Assembly: GCA_034687125.1 (NCBI GenBank)
Contig: JAQGBZ010000090.1
Span: 62,001-126,000 of the forward strand
From: Neelides folsomi
Lineage: Eukaryota; Arthropoda; Collembola; Neelipleona; Neelidae
DNA: 64,000 nt
Reading direction: 5' to 3'
Shown here piece by piece: positions 22,117 through 35,391 of the stretch. The position numbers were made by a program, and so were the translations under genes. Each line of letters starts with the position of its first letter. Position 1 is the stretch's first letter. The notes below the pieces were generated by a model, which saw only the letters and a program-made list of their open reading frames with translations, had not been told where the DNA came from and made no database searches.

Positions 22117-24073
22117 CTTGCTGTCGAGAGGTTCAAGTGCCGGCTGTCGTGTGGAGAATCTGCAGAGGAAAGGAGAGGATTGCTAACGTGGCTAGCTCTG
22201 CGCGTGGAGGGCTCTCATTGGTCCACCACCACCACTCGCTCCGCCTTCCTCTTCACCTCCCCGCGAACCCCAAACCAAACCCTCACATGCACAAGCAACA
22301 TACAAGTGATACAACTTGTATAGTTGTATGACTTGTATGATACAACATTAACATTCATATCATAGACATTTTGATATTACTAATGTACTAATGCACATTA
22401 CTAATGTACATTTGACATAGACTAAATGCCAAATATGCACCATATACCTAGTAATGCTATTTAATCTCTCTCGTAGTCTAATCGGTATGAACTTGAATGA
22501 ATCATGATAAGATTTAAAATATTAACCACATAAGATATCTTACAATTACCATATTTAATACCACGTTTGACTAATAAAAAAAAGTTTAATATCGCTTCGT
22601 AAATGATGGTGATAGTTGGGTTTTTCATGATTAATCGGTTTGTCGTTTTATAGATATACCTTTTTAGCAATGAGTATCGATACTATAAAATATATATTAT
22701 ATAGTAAGTATATTATAATAAGTACACAATGTAAAATTGTAAAACTCGTATATAATAAATAACTTTTATCGACCTATTTAGGCATGAGAATGTGATTAAT
22801 TTGTGGCTTTCTCGCCCATTTAAAAGTTTATATTATACCTAACACATTTTCTAAATGAGAAGCTTTACTGAACAAAAGAGAAACACATTTTGGGCTAAAT
22901 AGGCTATTTAAATAGCAACAGGGACGATAAAAATATGTATGTAAAGATTATTTGTAAAAAAATTGTAAAGAACAGGATTTAAAATATTTTTTGGATCATG
23001 CCCTCAATGTATCAATTAAAAAATGTTTAATGAGAATGGCGTGAACACCTTTATTAATACATCGAAAGATATTAAATATATAGATCTCTAATAAAACGTC
23101 CAGACTTGGAATGCCAAATATCTTTCAAACTAATAAATTAGATACAAGTGCAAATTGTTACATGCTGAATCAGCAAGATGTATTTACAATACACTTAAAC
23201 AACTAATATTATTTAATTTTGAAGTTGTAAAGCTCATCAAATTAAAATATAGATATTATCTGCATATTAATAACAAATAACTAACTTTAAGAAGAACATA
23301 GAATATGAATAAAAATATGAAAATTAGCATCAAATTGTAATTTTTGCTATATTTATTAAGTATTTATTTTTAATCAAAAGGCGTCATTAATTATATAACT
23401 TCCAATTTTTAGTATAAATTACAGTTTTATTACACAAATAAAGGTAAACCACTACAATATGAATGTAGATAGAACCCAAATCTCCGTAAAATAAACGATG
23501 AAATGGTTTATGTTTATGCAAATGACCATTTGCAAGTTTATGTATTTTATCGTCAAGATCTTAACTCAACACAAGATATAGGCATAAGTAAAAATTACAG
23601 CATATATAAATATTAATTTTTAATTGCATCATGCATACAAACATTAATTTTGAGTTTAAGGAGTTTGTAGATAAACTTTGAAATCCATGCAAATAAATCT
23701 AGATTTTGAGACTAAAAATGAAAATATAGTTAAATAAAATTTTGTTACATAACTTATCTAGTGTAAAATCCATTTCAATAATGATACTTTATGATTTTTA
23801 TAAAAGGTAACAATCTAAATTTTAAATAAACACAATCAATTTTCTAAGTAAATAAACTTATGTCATTTAACATATTTAAAAAGTTTAAATACAAGTCTGT
23901 AACATCACTTATTAGTTATTAAAATTATCATTCGTAGTTACATTTGTATATAACTAAGAATTATAGTTATATTTGTATAAATGCATGATTAATAATAATC
24001 GTATATAACTAATAATTTTCTAATTTAGCTTACGCGTCAGAAGAAATAGAATACATTATTCTTTTAAATCAAA
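22117..24073. other. Intergenic region upstream of PDI
   Basis: The first 150 bp next to PDI are GC-rich and hold its 5' UTR and promoter. From about 22270 the sequence is very AT-rich with small direct repeats, such as ACTTGTAT around 22302-22340 and ACTAATGTAC around 22377-22410. No gene was seen. Confidence 0.55.
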
Positions 24074-27199
<3,126 letters not shown>

Positions 27200-28445
27200 C
27201 GTAGTAATTATAACTTAATTATAGTCACCCTGTATTCCTCCCTTTCAATGCTCTCTAAAACTCCCTTCCTATCGTCATAATTGATGCATTTGAGCACTTT
27301 CCCTTCCCTCTTACATAAAAAAAATCACTTGAACTCACTCTAAATGAACAAAGTTGACAAAAAGTGTTGTCCGTACAAATTTCCGATATTGGACTATCCT
27401 CCTCCAGGGAAAAAATAAATCAAAATAATAAAATGGAACACAAAGAAAAAAAGTCCCCTAAGGCCTAACCTATGCAATGCCTTTCAATTTAATGTTCACA
27501 TCTAGAACCCGGATGATGTCTTCTTTGGCGTCAATGCTAAGATACGGGACGAAGGGATGTGACAATAGTGACAACCAACGAGGTCCGAACCGGCAACAGG
27601 ATCCAATGGCCTTCTCAATCCCACCCGGGTCCTTTGACCATTCTTCTTTTGTGGATCTTCGGTTGGATGTTGGTGAGATGAAAATAAGAAGATCGAGAGG
27701 GGACGAAGAGGAGCCGTTGTAGTGAATGGCTGATCTTCAAGGCGGCCTTGTTACATTCAGAGCCCCAACATGGCTCCGCCTTTCCCGTCCTATCTCTTCT
27801 CCATTTCGCGCCTATGAGACTTGGCCTATAGAGCGGGAATCGGTGGGGATTGTACACGATAAAGTCCATCTCACGACAAAGAATTTAAAATCAATGCTTT
27901 CACCACGCTTCCTCTAATCACAAAAACGGTCTTCTGTCCTTTTAACTTTAATCTCAAATTAAAGCAAATACGGAGATTCTTATCAATTACGACTCATAGG
28001 CGTCATAGGGTAGTGCATTTAGATAGGAAAATGTAAAAACACCTCAACGCCGAAGATATTATTTAATTAGTGCATGTACATTATTTTCTAATAAATTTTC
28101 CCCATATGAATTATGATTTATACACAAATCTATCTTTCCCTATTAGTCGTAATTGATAAGGATCTCCCTGTGCGCTATAATTCTTTTTACTATTATTTGT
28201 AAGTATATTAAAATTATGAGTTTATAATGAAAACGAAGTAATATGCATTTTTTATTTGCAAATTATTCTCTTATAACATAATAAATAAATACATATTAGA
28301 TTGACAACTATCAAGTAAGACATTGAATTAATATGGAAAATGAAGTCTACTGTTTTTACTACATCATCTGTACTATAAGAATTATATTAGATTTAAAGTT
28401 AAATGATGAACTCACTAATGTTTAGCTGAAGTAGATTTTGTGTCT
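27200..28445. other. SUZ12 upstream region with GC-richer patch and inverted repeat
   Basis: SUZ12 5' flank first, then a GC-richer patch at about 27470-27900 with overlapping open frames on both strands but no recognisable protein or consistent splice sites. A MITE-like inverted repeat follows (27972-28167), then AT-rich sequence up to the WD40 gene's stop. Confidence 0.5.
27972..28167. mobile_element. MITE-like element with about 29-bp terminal inverted repeats
   Basis: The left arm, starting GGAGATTCTTATCAATTACG (27972), is matched by the reverse complement of the right arm ending GTAATTGATAAGGATCTCC (28167). There are only about two mismatches over 29 bp, with about 140 bp of AT-rich non-coding sequence between. 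No clear target-site duplication was seen, so an ordinary inverted repeat remains possible. Confidence 0.5.
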
Positions 28446-30773
28446 TTAGGGTTTGTCCATTGGCTTTTTAAAGGTGAGAGCCTTTATGGTGATATTGGCA
28501 TCGTCATCTCTAGCTTTAACAAGGTTTTCAGCAAAATACTTTGTCGCAGTCTCTCCTATTAAATCCTTCGTTGATGAAAGTTTTTCTTGGCCAAATGCCT
28601 TCTTCATCCCTTTGGTCATTCTAAGCTTTGAGGGTTGAGAGAACTCGATGGGTTCAAGCTGAAGTAAAGGCATTGAAGAAAATGGTCCTCTTTTCACTTC
28701 ATCAAGTTTTAAGCAATGGAATCTTTTAAGAGCTTTACTCGCAATAGTGCATTGCTCCATTTCTACTGAATTATTTAATCCAATTTCAGAACGTCGTCTT
28801 CGGCTAATCATTTCATCGATGAAAGTGTCAAGTTTGGAGTCAATTTCATCAAGGTCTGAAGGGGAAAGTTGAACACGTTTTGGATCCCTTGACTCGGTCA
28901 TTTTCTTATGTCTCACTTTTCGCTCAAACTCTGCAGTCACCTCTTCAAATTCAGAAACGAAATCGTGGAAATCGAAAGGCCAATTTGAAGTATCTCGTTC
29001 AATATAAAGTCTAGCGTAGGAATTACAATAGGTAACTAGAATAAACCCATCTTTGTTTCCTTTTCTCTCAAAATGTTTTAAGATTTTTTCCTTCTTTTTT
29101 CCATCAGCGTCGTAATGAGGTTGAAATATGAATAACGGCTGTTTCCCAAATTCCGGTGTTTTGCAAATAAGAGTTGATCGTATTGGAAAAGTGATGTAAA
29201 CACTTTGCAAGCAGATGAAAGTTACGGGATCCCAAGCTTTAAGCTCCTTTAAATAATAAAATCAATTGTAAATTAACTTTAAATCACAATCAAATAAGAT
29301 GAAATTAAACTTACAACATCTTTCGAATAAGATATAAGAAGTGGATTTTCTGAAAATGAAACTTTAGAAAATTTTAAGCCAATTATTGGAGATTTGTGAC
29401 CGGTCAATTCCATTTGAAGTCCTTTTGAATATTGACTAAGGATACGAACGATATAATCGTCACTTCCTGTCGCGATCAATTTAAGAGCTTCTGAATGTGC
29501 AAATGTATTCACACCCTGTATAAGGTTTATAAAGGTTTTAGTCATTAAAGATAACATTGCTTTTATACAGCACAAATTACGCCTAATGTTTATTAACAAA
29601 ATTGCCTTTGGAAATTGAATTATTGAAGGGTCCGTTGCTTGAGATAAATCTTGAATGAAGAGACCGCTCTTTCTGTCTCTGCTACAAGAAATGAGAAGCT
29701 GTCGCTGGGGAATGAAAATAAGCTCCAGAACAATGTCCCTATGAGCTTTGTAGCATCTTACATTTTCCAATTTCTGTTAATTTAATAAACAAAATACATA
29801 TAGTAATGTTGTATTTGAATCATGGATGAATCAATAGACTGACGTTACATTAGCATTTAGAGATAATTATTATTGCCATATTTTACTTGCCGAAAAGTTA
29901 AGTTCGTGTCGGACTCCTCTTATCTTCCTCAATCCAAATATTTTTTTTGGATCCTCAAAGCTAAAGATGGTCACTGAGCCTGATTGATCTCCGACGATTA
30001 GAAGTGATGGAATTTTCTGTGAAATCTCAATGCTTTTGTCAACGACTGTTAAAGTCTCTCCTTGCGAATAGAAGATACAATATGGAATGTCCATTAAGCC
30101 GTGGAGCCTGTGAGTTTCCACATGTCCTTTGTTCTTCAATGGGACTATAGCTCTTCCAGCTCTGAGTCCAAGCTCGATGGATTCCTGGTTAGGTAAGAGT
30201 TCAAGACCAATACTCTGTCGTTCAATCTCTCCGACGTCATAACTAAAAATATTTTCTATGGGTCAAGTTTCATCCTCATTTTCATATATTTTCATATATT
30301 ATTTCTCAGTTTGTATTTCATAAAATCCTCTATGTAAAATTATAAAATAAGAAGTTCACATACAAAATCAGTAAGTTCTTGGTGGTAGAAAAAACAACAG
30401 ATTGAAGGTCAACGGCATAAACGGCATCAGTTACAAAGTGGGTCTTTTGACAGGAAGCTCGATGAAATCCATTCTCATTTAAATCAAGTACGTAGGTGAA
30501 AAGAAGGGAAAAATTAACTGGATGGTAAAGCCCAACGGTTCCAAATTTGTTCACCACCAAGAATACATTGCCATCGTCAGCGGTTGGCACATAAAGAATC
30601 CGAATGACATTTTCACGAAACTGAATAATTAGGTATATGTAAGCACAGCAATTCGATATAAAAAATATAAATTTTTAATTTTTAATATTAGTTTTAAATT
30701 AGTTTAATTTTATTATGTACTTTACCTTGCAGCTTACAAATTGCTTAAATTCACCTTCATCTTCAAATACCAT
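28446..30773 (-). CDS. WD40-repeat protein, possibly WDR49/WDR64-like
   Basis: Start MVFEDEGEFKQFV at 30773, then exons at about 30620-30350, 30240-29890, 29770-29606, 29515-29312 and about 29248-28446. WD-type blades are visible: NVFLVVNKFGTVGLYH, LLIVGDQSGSVTIFS, CYKAHRDIVLELIFIPQRQL, FAHSEALKLIATGSDDYIVR and ELTGHKSPIIGLKFS. After the propeller comes a basic/acidic helical C-terminus with RVQLSPSDLDEIDSKLDTF and SRRRRSE. The LKLIATGSDDYIVR blade preceded by GVNTF resembles the WDR49/WDR64 class, which is mostly ciliary or testis-linked, but I could not confirm the family. The intron 29516-29605 seems to use a GC donor, or else is in-frame coding sequence of 90 nt. Confidence 0.7.
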
Positions 30774-31216
30774 TTTATTAGTTTCCAGCTAGATTGAAAT
30801 ATGTAGATCTCTCATAAATTAATAGTGAAATGAATAAAGTAAGGATTATATGAATGTTTGAAGATATGATCAATAAGATGTTTGGCCAATATGAGTGCAT
30901 GTGTTCAAGTCATAAAACTTAAAACACCCGTTCCTAAGTTCAAACTATAATTGTTTAGTTAAAATAACCTTTGATTTTAAAAGTTAATGATGTTTTCTAA
31001 AAATGGTTAATTACTTCATAACGCAATCTTTCACTTCTACAATTCGCTACAATTCACTTATGATATTCCCTTCTTAAACTATCCGTATATTATGTATTGA
31101 TCAAACATAATATGCAATATAAAATAGTTTACCTTTATGAGAATGGAACGAATGAAATTGGATTTACATTTCGATCAAAAACACCTTTATTCAATGAATG
31201 GTAGTCAAAACAGGGT
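30774..31216. other. WD40 gene to RPL18 intergenic region
   Basis: AT-rich. It holds the WD40 gene promoter and RPL18 3' UTR. Nothing else was recognised. Confidence 0.5.
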
Positions 31217-32106
31217 TTACTTCTTGTAACCGCAGCTGGCACGACGACCACGAGCTCTCTCAAACTTCCTTCCCTTGGAACGAACAAATGGCTTCGTGTG
31301 GCTATGTGGAAGACCCGGAGCACGTCCGAAGTGCTTGTTAGCTTCACGAGCAGTTCTCTTTCCTGTTAAAAATTTACATATCGTTAATTTACTTCTCCTC
31401 AATTTAATTTAATTTATCGAAATACACAACAAATAAGTAATAAATAAAAAGTTAATATCTTCAGAATTTTCATTGTGAAACATTATATTTAAAATTACCT
31501 TGAATGAGGACAGTGTTCTTTCCGAGTGGAGACCGAAGTGCAAGTTGATCAAATGTTATGATTTCTCCTCCAGCTTTCAGAATCCTCGCGCGAGCCTTCT
31601 CAGAAAGACGAATTGCGCAGACCTTAAAATAAAATGAATGATTGATTATTTTATACATTCAATATATTTTTTTAATTTAATATAACATTCGTTCTATTGA
31701 CTGGTGGTTGAACTGTTACGTAATAATAGAAATAAAGGTTTATTTTGACAGAACTTACGGTCATTTTTGGGACCTCGAAAATCCTACTGTCGTCGGTGAT
31801 TGAACCAACCACGACGGTGATTTTTCCTTCCCTTCCAGGTTTCTTCATCAACCTGGCCATCCTGGCTACGGAAATTGGTGGCCGATGGATGCGAGACATA
31901 AAGAGCCTCTTGAGGATGATCCTGTTGAACTTGGACCCGGTCCTCCTGGCCAAGAACCTATACAGCTTGACGAGAAGCCGGAGATAGACATCTTCCGACT
32001 TGGGCTCAGTCCGCCTCACCTTCCGGTCCCACTTATGATTTATGTCGATACCCTAAATAGAATCAATAGTTAAGTAATGAACCAATTAACCGGTATTTAT
32101 TACCAT
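31217..32106 (-). CDS. RPL18: 60S ribosomal protein L18 (eL18)
   Basis: Ribosomal protein eL18. Exon 1 is the lone ATG (32104-32106), followed by a 51-bp intron. Exon 2 (32052 to about 31758) encodes [20 protein letters not shown] through a Lys-rich [12 protein letters not shown]. Exon 3 (about 31623-31500) has [20 protein letters not shown] and [16 protein letters not shown]. Exon 4 has [20 protein letters not shown] and ends RRASCGYKK. Full family length (about 188 aa) and all family motifs are present. The 5' flank carries a pyrimidine tract suited to a TOP mRNA. Confidence 0.97.
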
Positions 32107-32135
32107 TTTGTGGGATTCGGGATGGAGAAAAGACC
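32107..32135 (-). promoter_or_regulatory. RPL18 5' UTR with TOP-like pyrimidine tract
   Basis: Reading minus strand, CTTTTCTCC (32132-32124) lies about 18 nt before the ATG. It fits a 5' terminal oligopyrimidine start, the mTOR-responsive element of ribosomal protein mRNAs. The exact cap site is inferred. Confidence 0.5.
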
Positions 32136-32557
32136 GAAATTAGAGTGGCAGCGTGCTCCAAAGTAGCGAATGAGGTTCGCAAACCAATATGGCGGCCGGC
32201 CTGCGACGAATAAGAGGAAAGTTTAAAACATGGCTGGGGAAATATGAGACAATCAACTCGTGCAAAATACTTTCATTCCACAAGTGCCATTTAAAATATT
32301 TATTTCATTTTCATCATATAGATATTATATTATGGATGTAATGATATAAATGAAGAAAATTTAATCGTTAATTAATTACTAATAAATTTCATAATTTTGT
32401 GTTCATCAGTTTCATATATGTGATTTAATTTGTTAACTTTTTGGCCGGTACATTGTTAAAAATATTTATATATATAAAAAAGAATGTAAGAGAAATATGA
32501 TTTTGACAAATTAGACAAATTAGAACAAATTAATAAGAACATGTAAAGCAAAGAAAT
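32136..32557. other. RPL18-DOHH intergenic region
   Basis: A short GC-richer stretch (32136-32230) next to RPL18, probably its promoter, then AT-rich sequence with the DOHH 3' UTR. No gene was seen. Confidence 0.5.
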
Positions 32558-33845
32558 TTATGAGGCTGCAACTTCAGATTCAGCGTAGATAATGTTGTTA
32601 AGCCCATCTGCGTATTGAAATTCATTTGGATTCAGATTGTATTCGCAGATGTCTAATGCAACAATAACACTTTCGCGAACGATTTGTTCTTCGTCTTTCG
32701 TGTACTTTTCCAGAACATTAACAGCTTCGGGAGTTCCAATGGCCCCAAGAGCTTCAGCACATTCGTGTCGAACCTTTAGGAATATTAAAAATTGACAATC
32801 GAAAAATGTTAAAATGCCATAAAGTTGAATTGGTCAATAAATGTAAATAATGGTAAAATATTAAACATTAACATTATAGAATCGTATACCATTGCATGCT
32901 CATCTTCGTTTTTCAGCATAGCTTCTAAAGCAGGTATCGTGTCTGGATCAGCAAGTTGTCCAAGTACAAATGCGACTTCGTGACGAAACAAAGCGCTGTT
33001 GTCTTTGAATCCTAAATCAAATAAAGTTTGGTACTGATGATCTTCATTTTAATTAAAGTTTAACTGATTATATTTTAAGTACCTTTTGAAATAGTTGCTG
33101 AATCTTTTATATCACGTAATGAAAACATTGCTTGGTATCGTTCATAAAGGGATCGGTTTTTATCAAGGAGGATTTCACCCAAATTGCTTTCTGAAATCCC
33201 ATCACCTTGAAGAGGAAAAGCTGGATCAACACTTTCAAAGTGCTTAGAAGGGAGTGAATCGGGCTCCGTAGCTCTCAACAAGTGTCCAATCCGTTCAAGG
33301 CCAATTTGACAAGTTTCTGCAACTTCGGGAGTTGGATCATCTTTAAATTCATCTAAAGCTTCTTTACATAGAAAAGTTCCGATCGCAGCTAATGCTTCAC
33401 CTAAAAATCCCAAAATATATAATATTTAGTAATTCCCTGTTGGGTCTATTAACCAGTTATATTATTACTCGTTATTTATACAAAAATTACCATATTGTTA
33501 TAAGATAGTGTGTGTGTGTGTTTGTAATAAAATACCAATATTAATTCAATTACCACATTCATGCCGAACAATTGATGAATCTCCTATATTTGACAGAATT
33601 TGATATAATAGATTTACTGCCGATGGCATTTTCATTTGACCAAGACAATATGCTACTTCATGACGAAGAAGTGTCGAGAGATTTGTGGTGTCCTGAAGTG
33701 CCTTCTTCAATTCATCCACGCTTTCCTCAGTCTTCAGAGATTTGAGAGTGAAAAGTGCCCGGAAACGGGCTTTAATCGGTTTCTTCGGATCCCGAAGGAA
33801 ATCGCCGAGCAATTCAACTTGAGTTTTCTTCACTCCGTTCTCCAT
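32558..33845 (-). CDS. DOHH: Deoxyhypusine hydroxylase
   Basis: HEAT-repeat di-iron monooxygenase that completes hypusine formation on eIF5A. Exons at 33845-33555, 33402-33083, 33011-32890 and 32775-32558. Four His-Glu iron-binding motifs sit at the starts of repeats: [28 protein letters not shown] and [18 protein letters not shown]. These are the two HE pairs of each half of the pseudo-dimer, so the catalytic centre is complete. Length (about 300 aa) matches the family. It is head-to-head with PPP1R11, with 312 bp between start codons. Confidence 0.96.
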
Positions 33846-34157
33846 CTTTATCTAACAATACTTTATTTTAAAGATTATTAAATAATTTAACCGAAGGTGA
33901 ATGTGTGCAACCGGCTCCCAAGTCCACGACACGATACAATGAGCATTCCCTATATGCTGCCCTTTCTCCAGGATATTTTAATTTTATCAAGGATTTTCAA
34001 TTTTTACAAAGATTAATTTAAATAAATTCGCATTTTAAAAAATTTCACAATGATTTGTTAAAATAATAACAATAAGCAATTATGTCCTTTTCTCTTGATC
34101 ATGTTTTAAGTGGTAGCACTCATTTGATTCGAATTTATGATATATAAGTGATTTTTA
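33846..34157. promoter_or_regulatory. Shared DOHH/PPP1R11 promoter region
   Basis: 312 bp between divergent start codons. A GC-richer core lies at about 33890-33970. A TATATAA at 34140 is only about 18 bp before the PPP1R11 ATG, too close for a normal TATA box. Confidence 0.5.
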
Positions 34158-34748
34158 ATGGCTGAGCAATCAACTTCTTCGGCAGCAACATTAGTATTAA
34201 GCTCAACTGACACTCAAGTAAATCAAGAAATTTTTCAATAATTAGCTAGTTAAACTAATGTATATCATAACTAAATTTAATTTAGAATTAATAATTTGAC
34301 AAATGTGTCTTTTACTATTTTAGGCTGAAGATAGAAGCGCGCTAAGGTTGAGACTTAAAAAGCCCAAGAAAAAGAAAAAAGTTAATTTTACTGATGAAAC
34401 AGTGGACAATGAGAACTTGAATAAGAAAAAATCGAAATGTAACTTTATAAAATATTTTGTATGAATGATGTAATAACGTAATAAGTCATGTTTAATTCAT
34501 TAATTTTAGTGGAATCTAAGTTTAATATTTAAATAAAAAAATAGTAAATAATAAATAATCATTTATCATTTAAGAGAAATCGAAATTTCAATATGTATTT
34601 CTTTGAAATTTTAGGTTGTTGCATATATTCTAAACGGCATGATTTTGGCGAATCTTCGACTGATTCCGATTCGGACGCATGTGATGGCGATCATTGTCAA
34701 GGACATAAAAAGAACCCACAACCAACTGCCCCACCAGTTTCTTCCTAG
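34158..34748 (+). CDS. PPP1R11: PPP1R11 (protein phosphatase 1 inhibitor-3)
   Basis: Small PP1 inhibitor; the human protein also acts as an E3 ubiquitin ligase. Three exons: 34158-34217 (MAEQSTSSAATLVLSSTDTQ), 34324-34438 and 34615-34748. Exon 2 has LRLRLKKPKKKKKVNFTDET then VDNENLNKKKSK; the KVNFTD segment is the PP1-docking KVxF-type motif. Exon 3 begins CCCIYSKRHDFGESST, the family signature, then an acidic Ser/Asp run and GDHCQGHKK, keeping the conserved Cys/His residues. The CCC junction is completed by a T|GT codon split by the intron. It is shorter at the C-terminus than the vertebrate protein. Confidence 0.93.
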
Positions 34749-35391
34749 CTTCAAAAATAAATGACTTTTATTAATGGTTACAGTACAGTGAATGCGAATG
34801 CCTTCTTATGTCTTATGATATGTGCTTAATTTATCTCGGACGCTAAGCCCAAACATATGTAAATAAGTAGTTATTAAACATTAAGTACCAAATCGATGTT
34901 TTTAAATATATTATTATAAATACAATTTATTATATATATATATATATATCTTTTTACATCACCTGTCCTTACAAACCATTTGTAAATATAGCACACTTCG
35001 GAGATAAAGCATATATATCGAATAAATCACAAATTGAATTACGTCATTGCTTGGTACTTCGATTGATAATATTATTTCGTTTATAAATGCGCTGACGTGG
35101 AGGGACTTCTAAATTATAGTTACTCAAAAAACGCTTAAAACTTATTGTTAGTCGATAGATAATAAATTGCATTGTAAGTAAAGTAATATATCAATTATTG
35201 TTTATAAGAAAGAAATTATTTTCAAATGACTAGTTGAAAATGGACGAAAATTGTTTAATATAACAACAAAAAACCCATAATATTGCAAATGGGTGTAGGG
35301 ATAAAATAGCTAATTGCATGTGACATGACTTGATGAACTTGTACGATTGAAAGAACAAATGACAAGTACCATACAATTACATTTAAATTGT
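34749..35391. other. Convergent intergenic region PPP1R11-FBXW5
   Basis: AT-rich, with a TA dinucleotide run at 34929-34949. No gene was recognised. Confidence 0.55.
34929..34949. repeat. (TA)n microsatellite
   Basis: About ten uninterrupted TA units. Confidence 0.9.

Noticed and set aside
27477-27917. Open frames on both strands upstream of SUZ12
   Set aside because: GC-driven open frames with low-complexity translations and no consistent splice signals.
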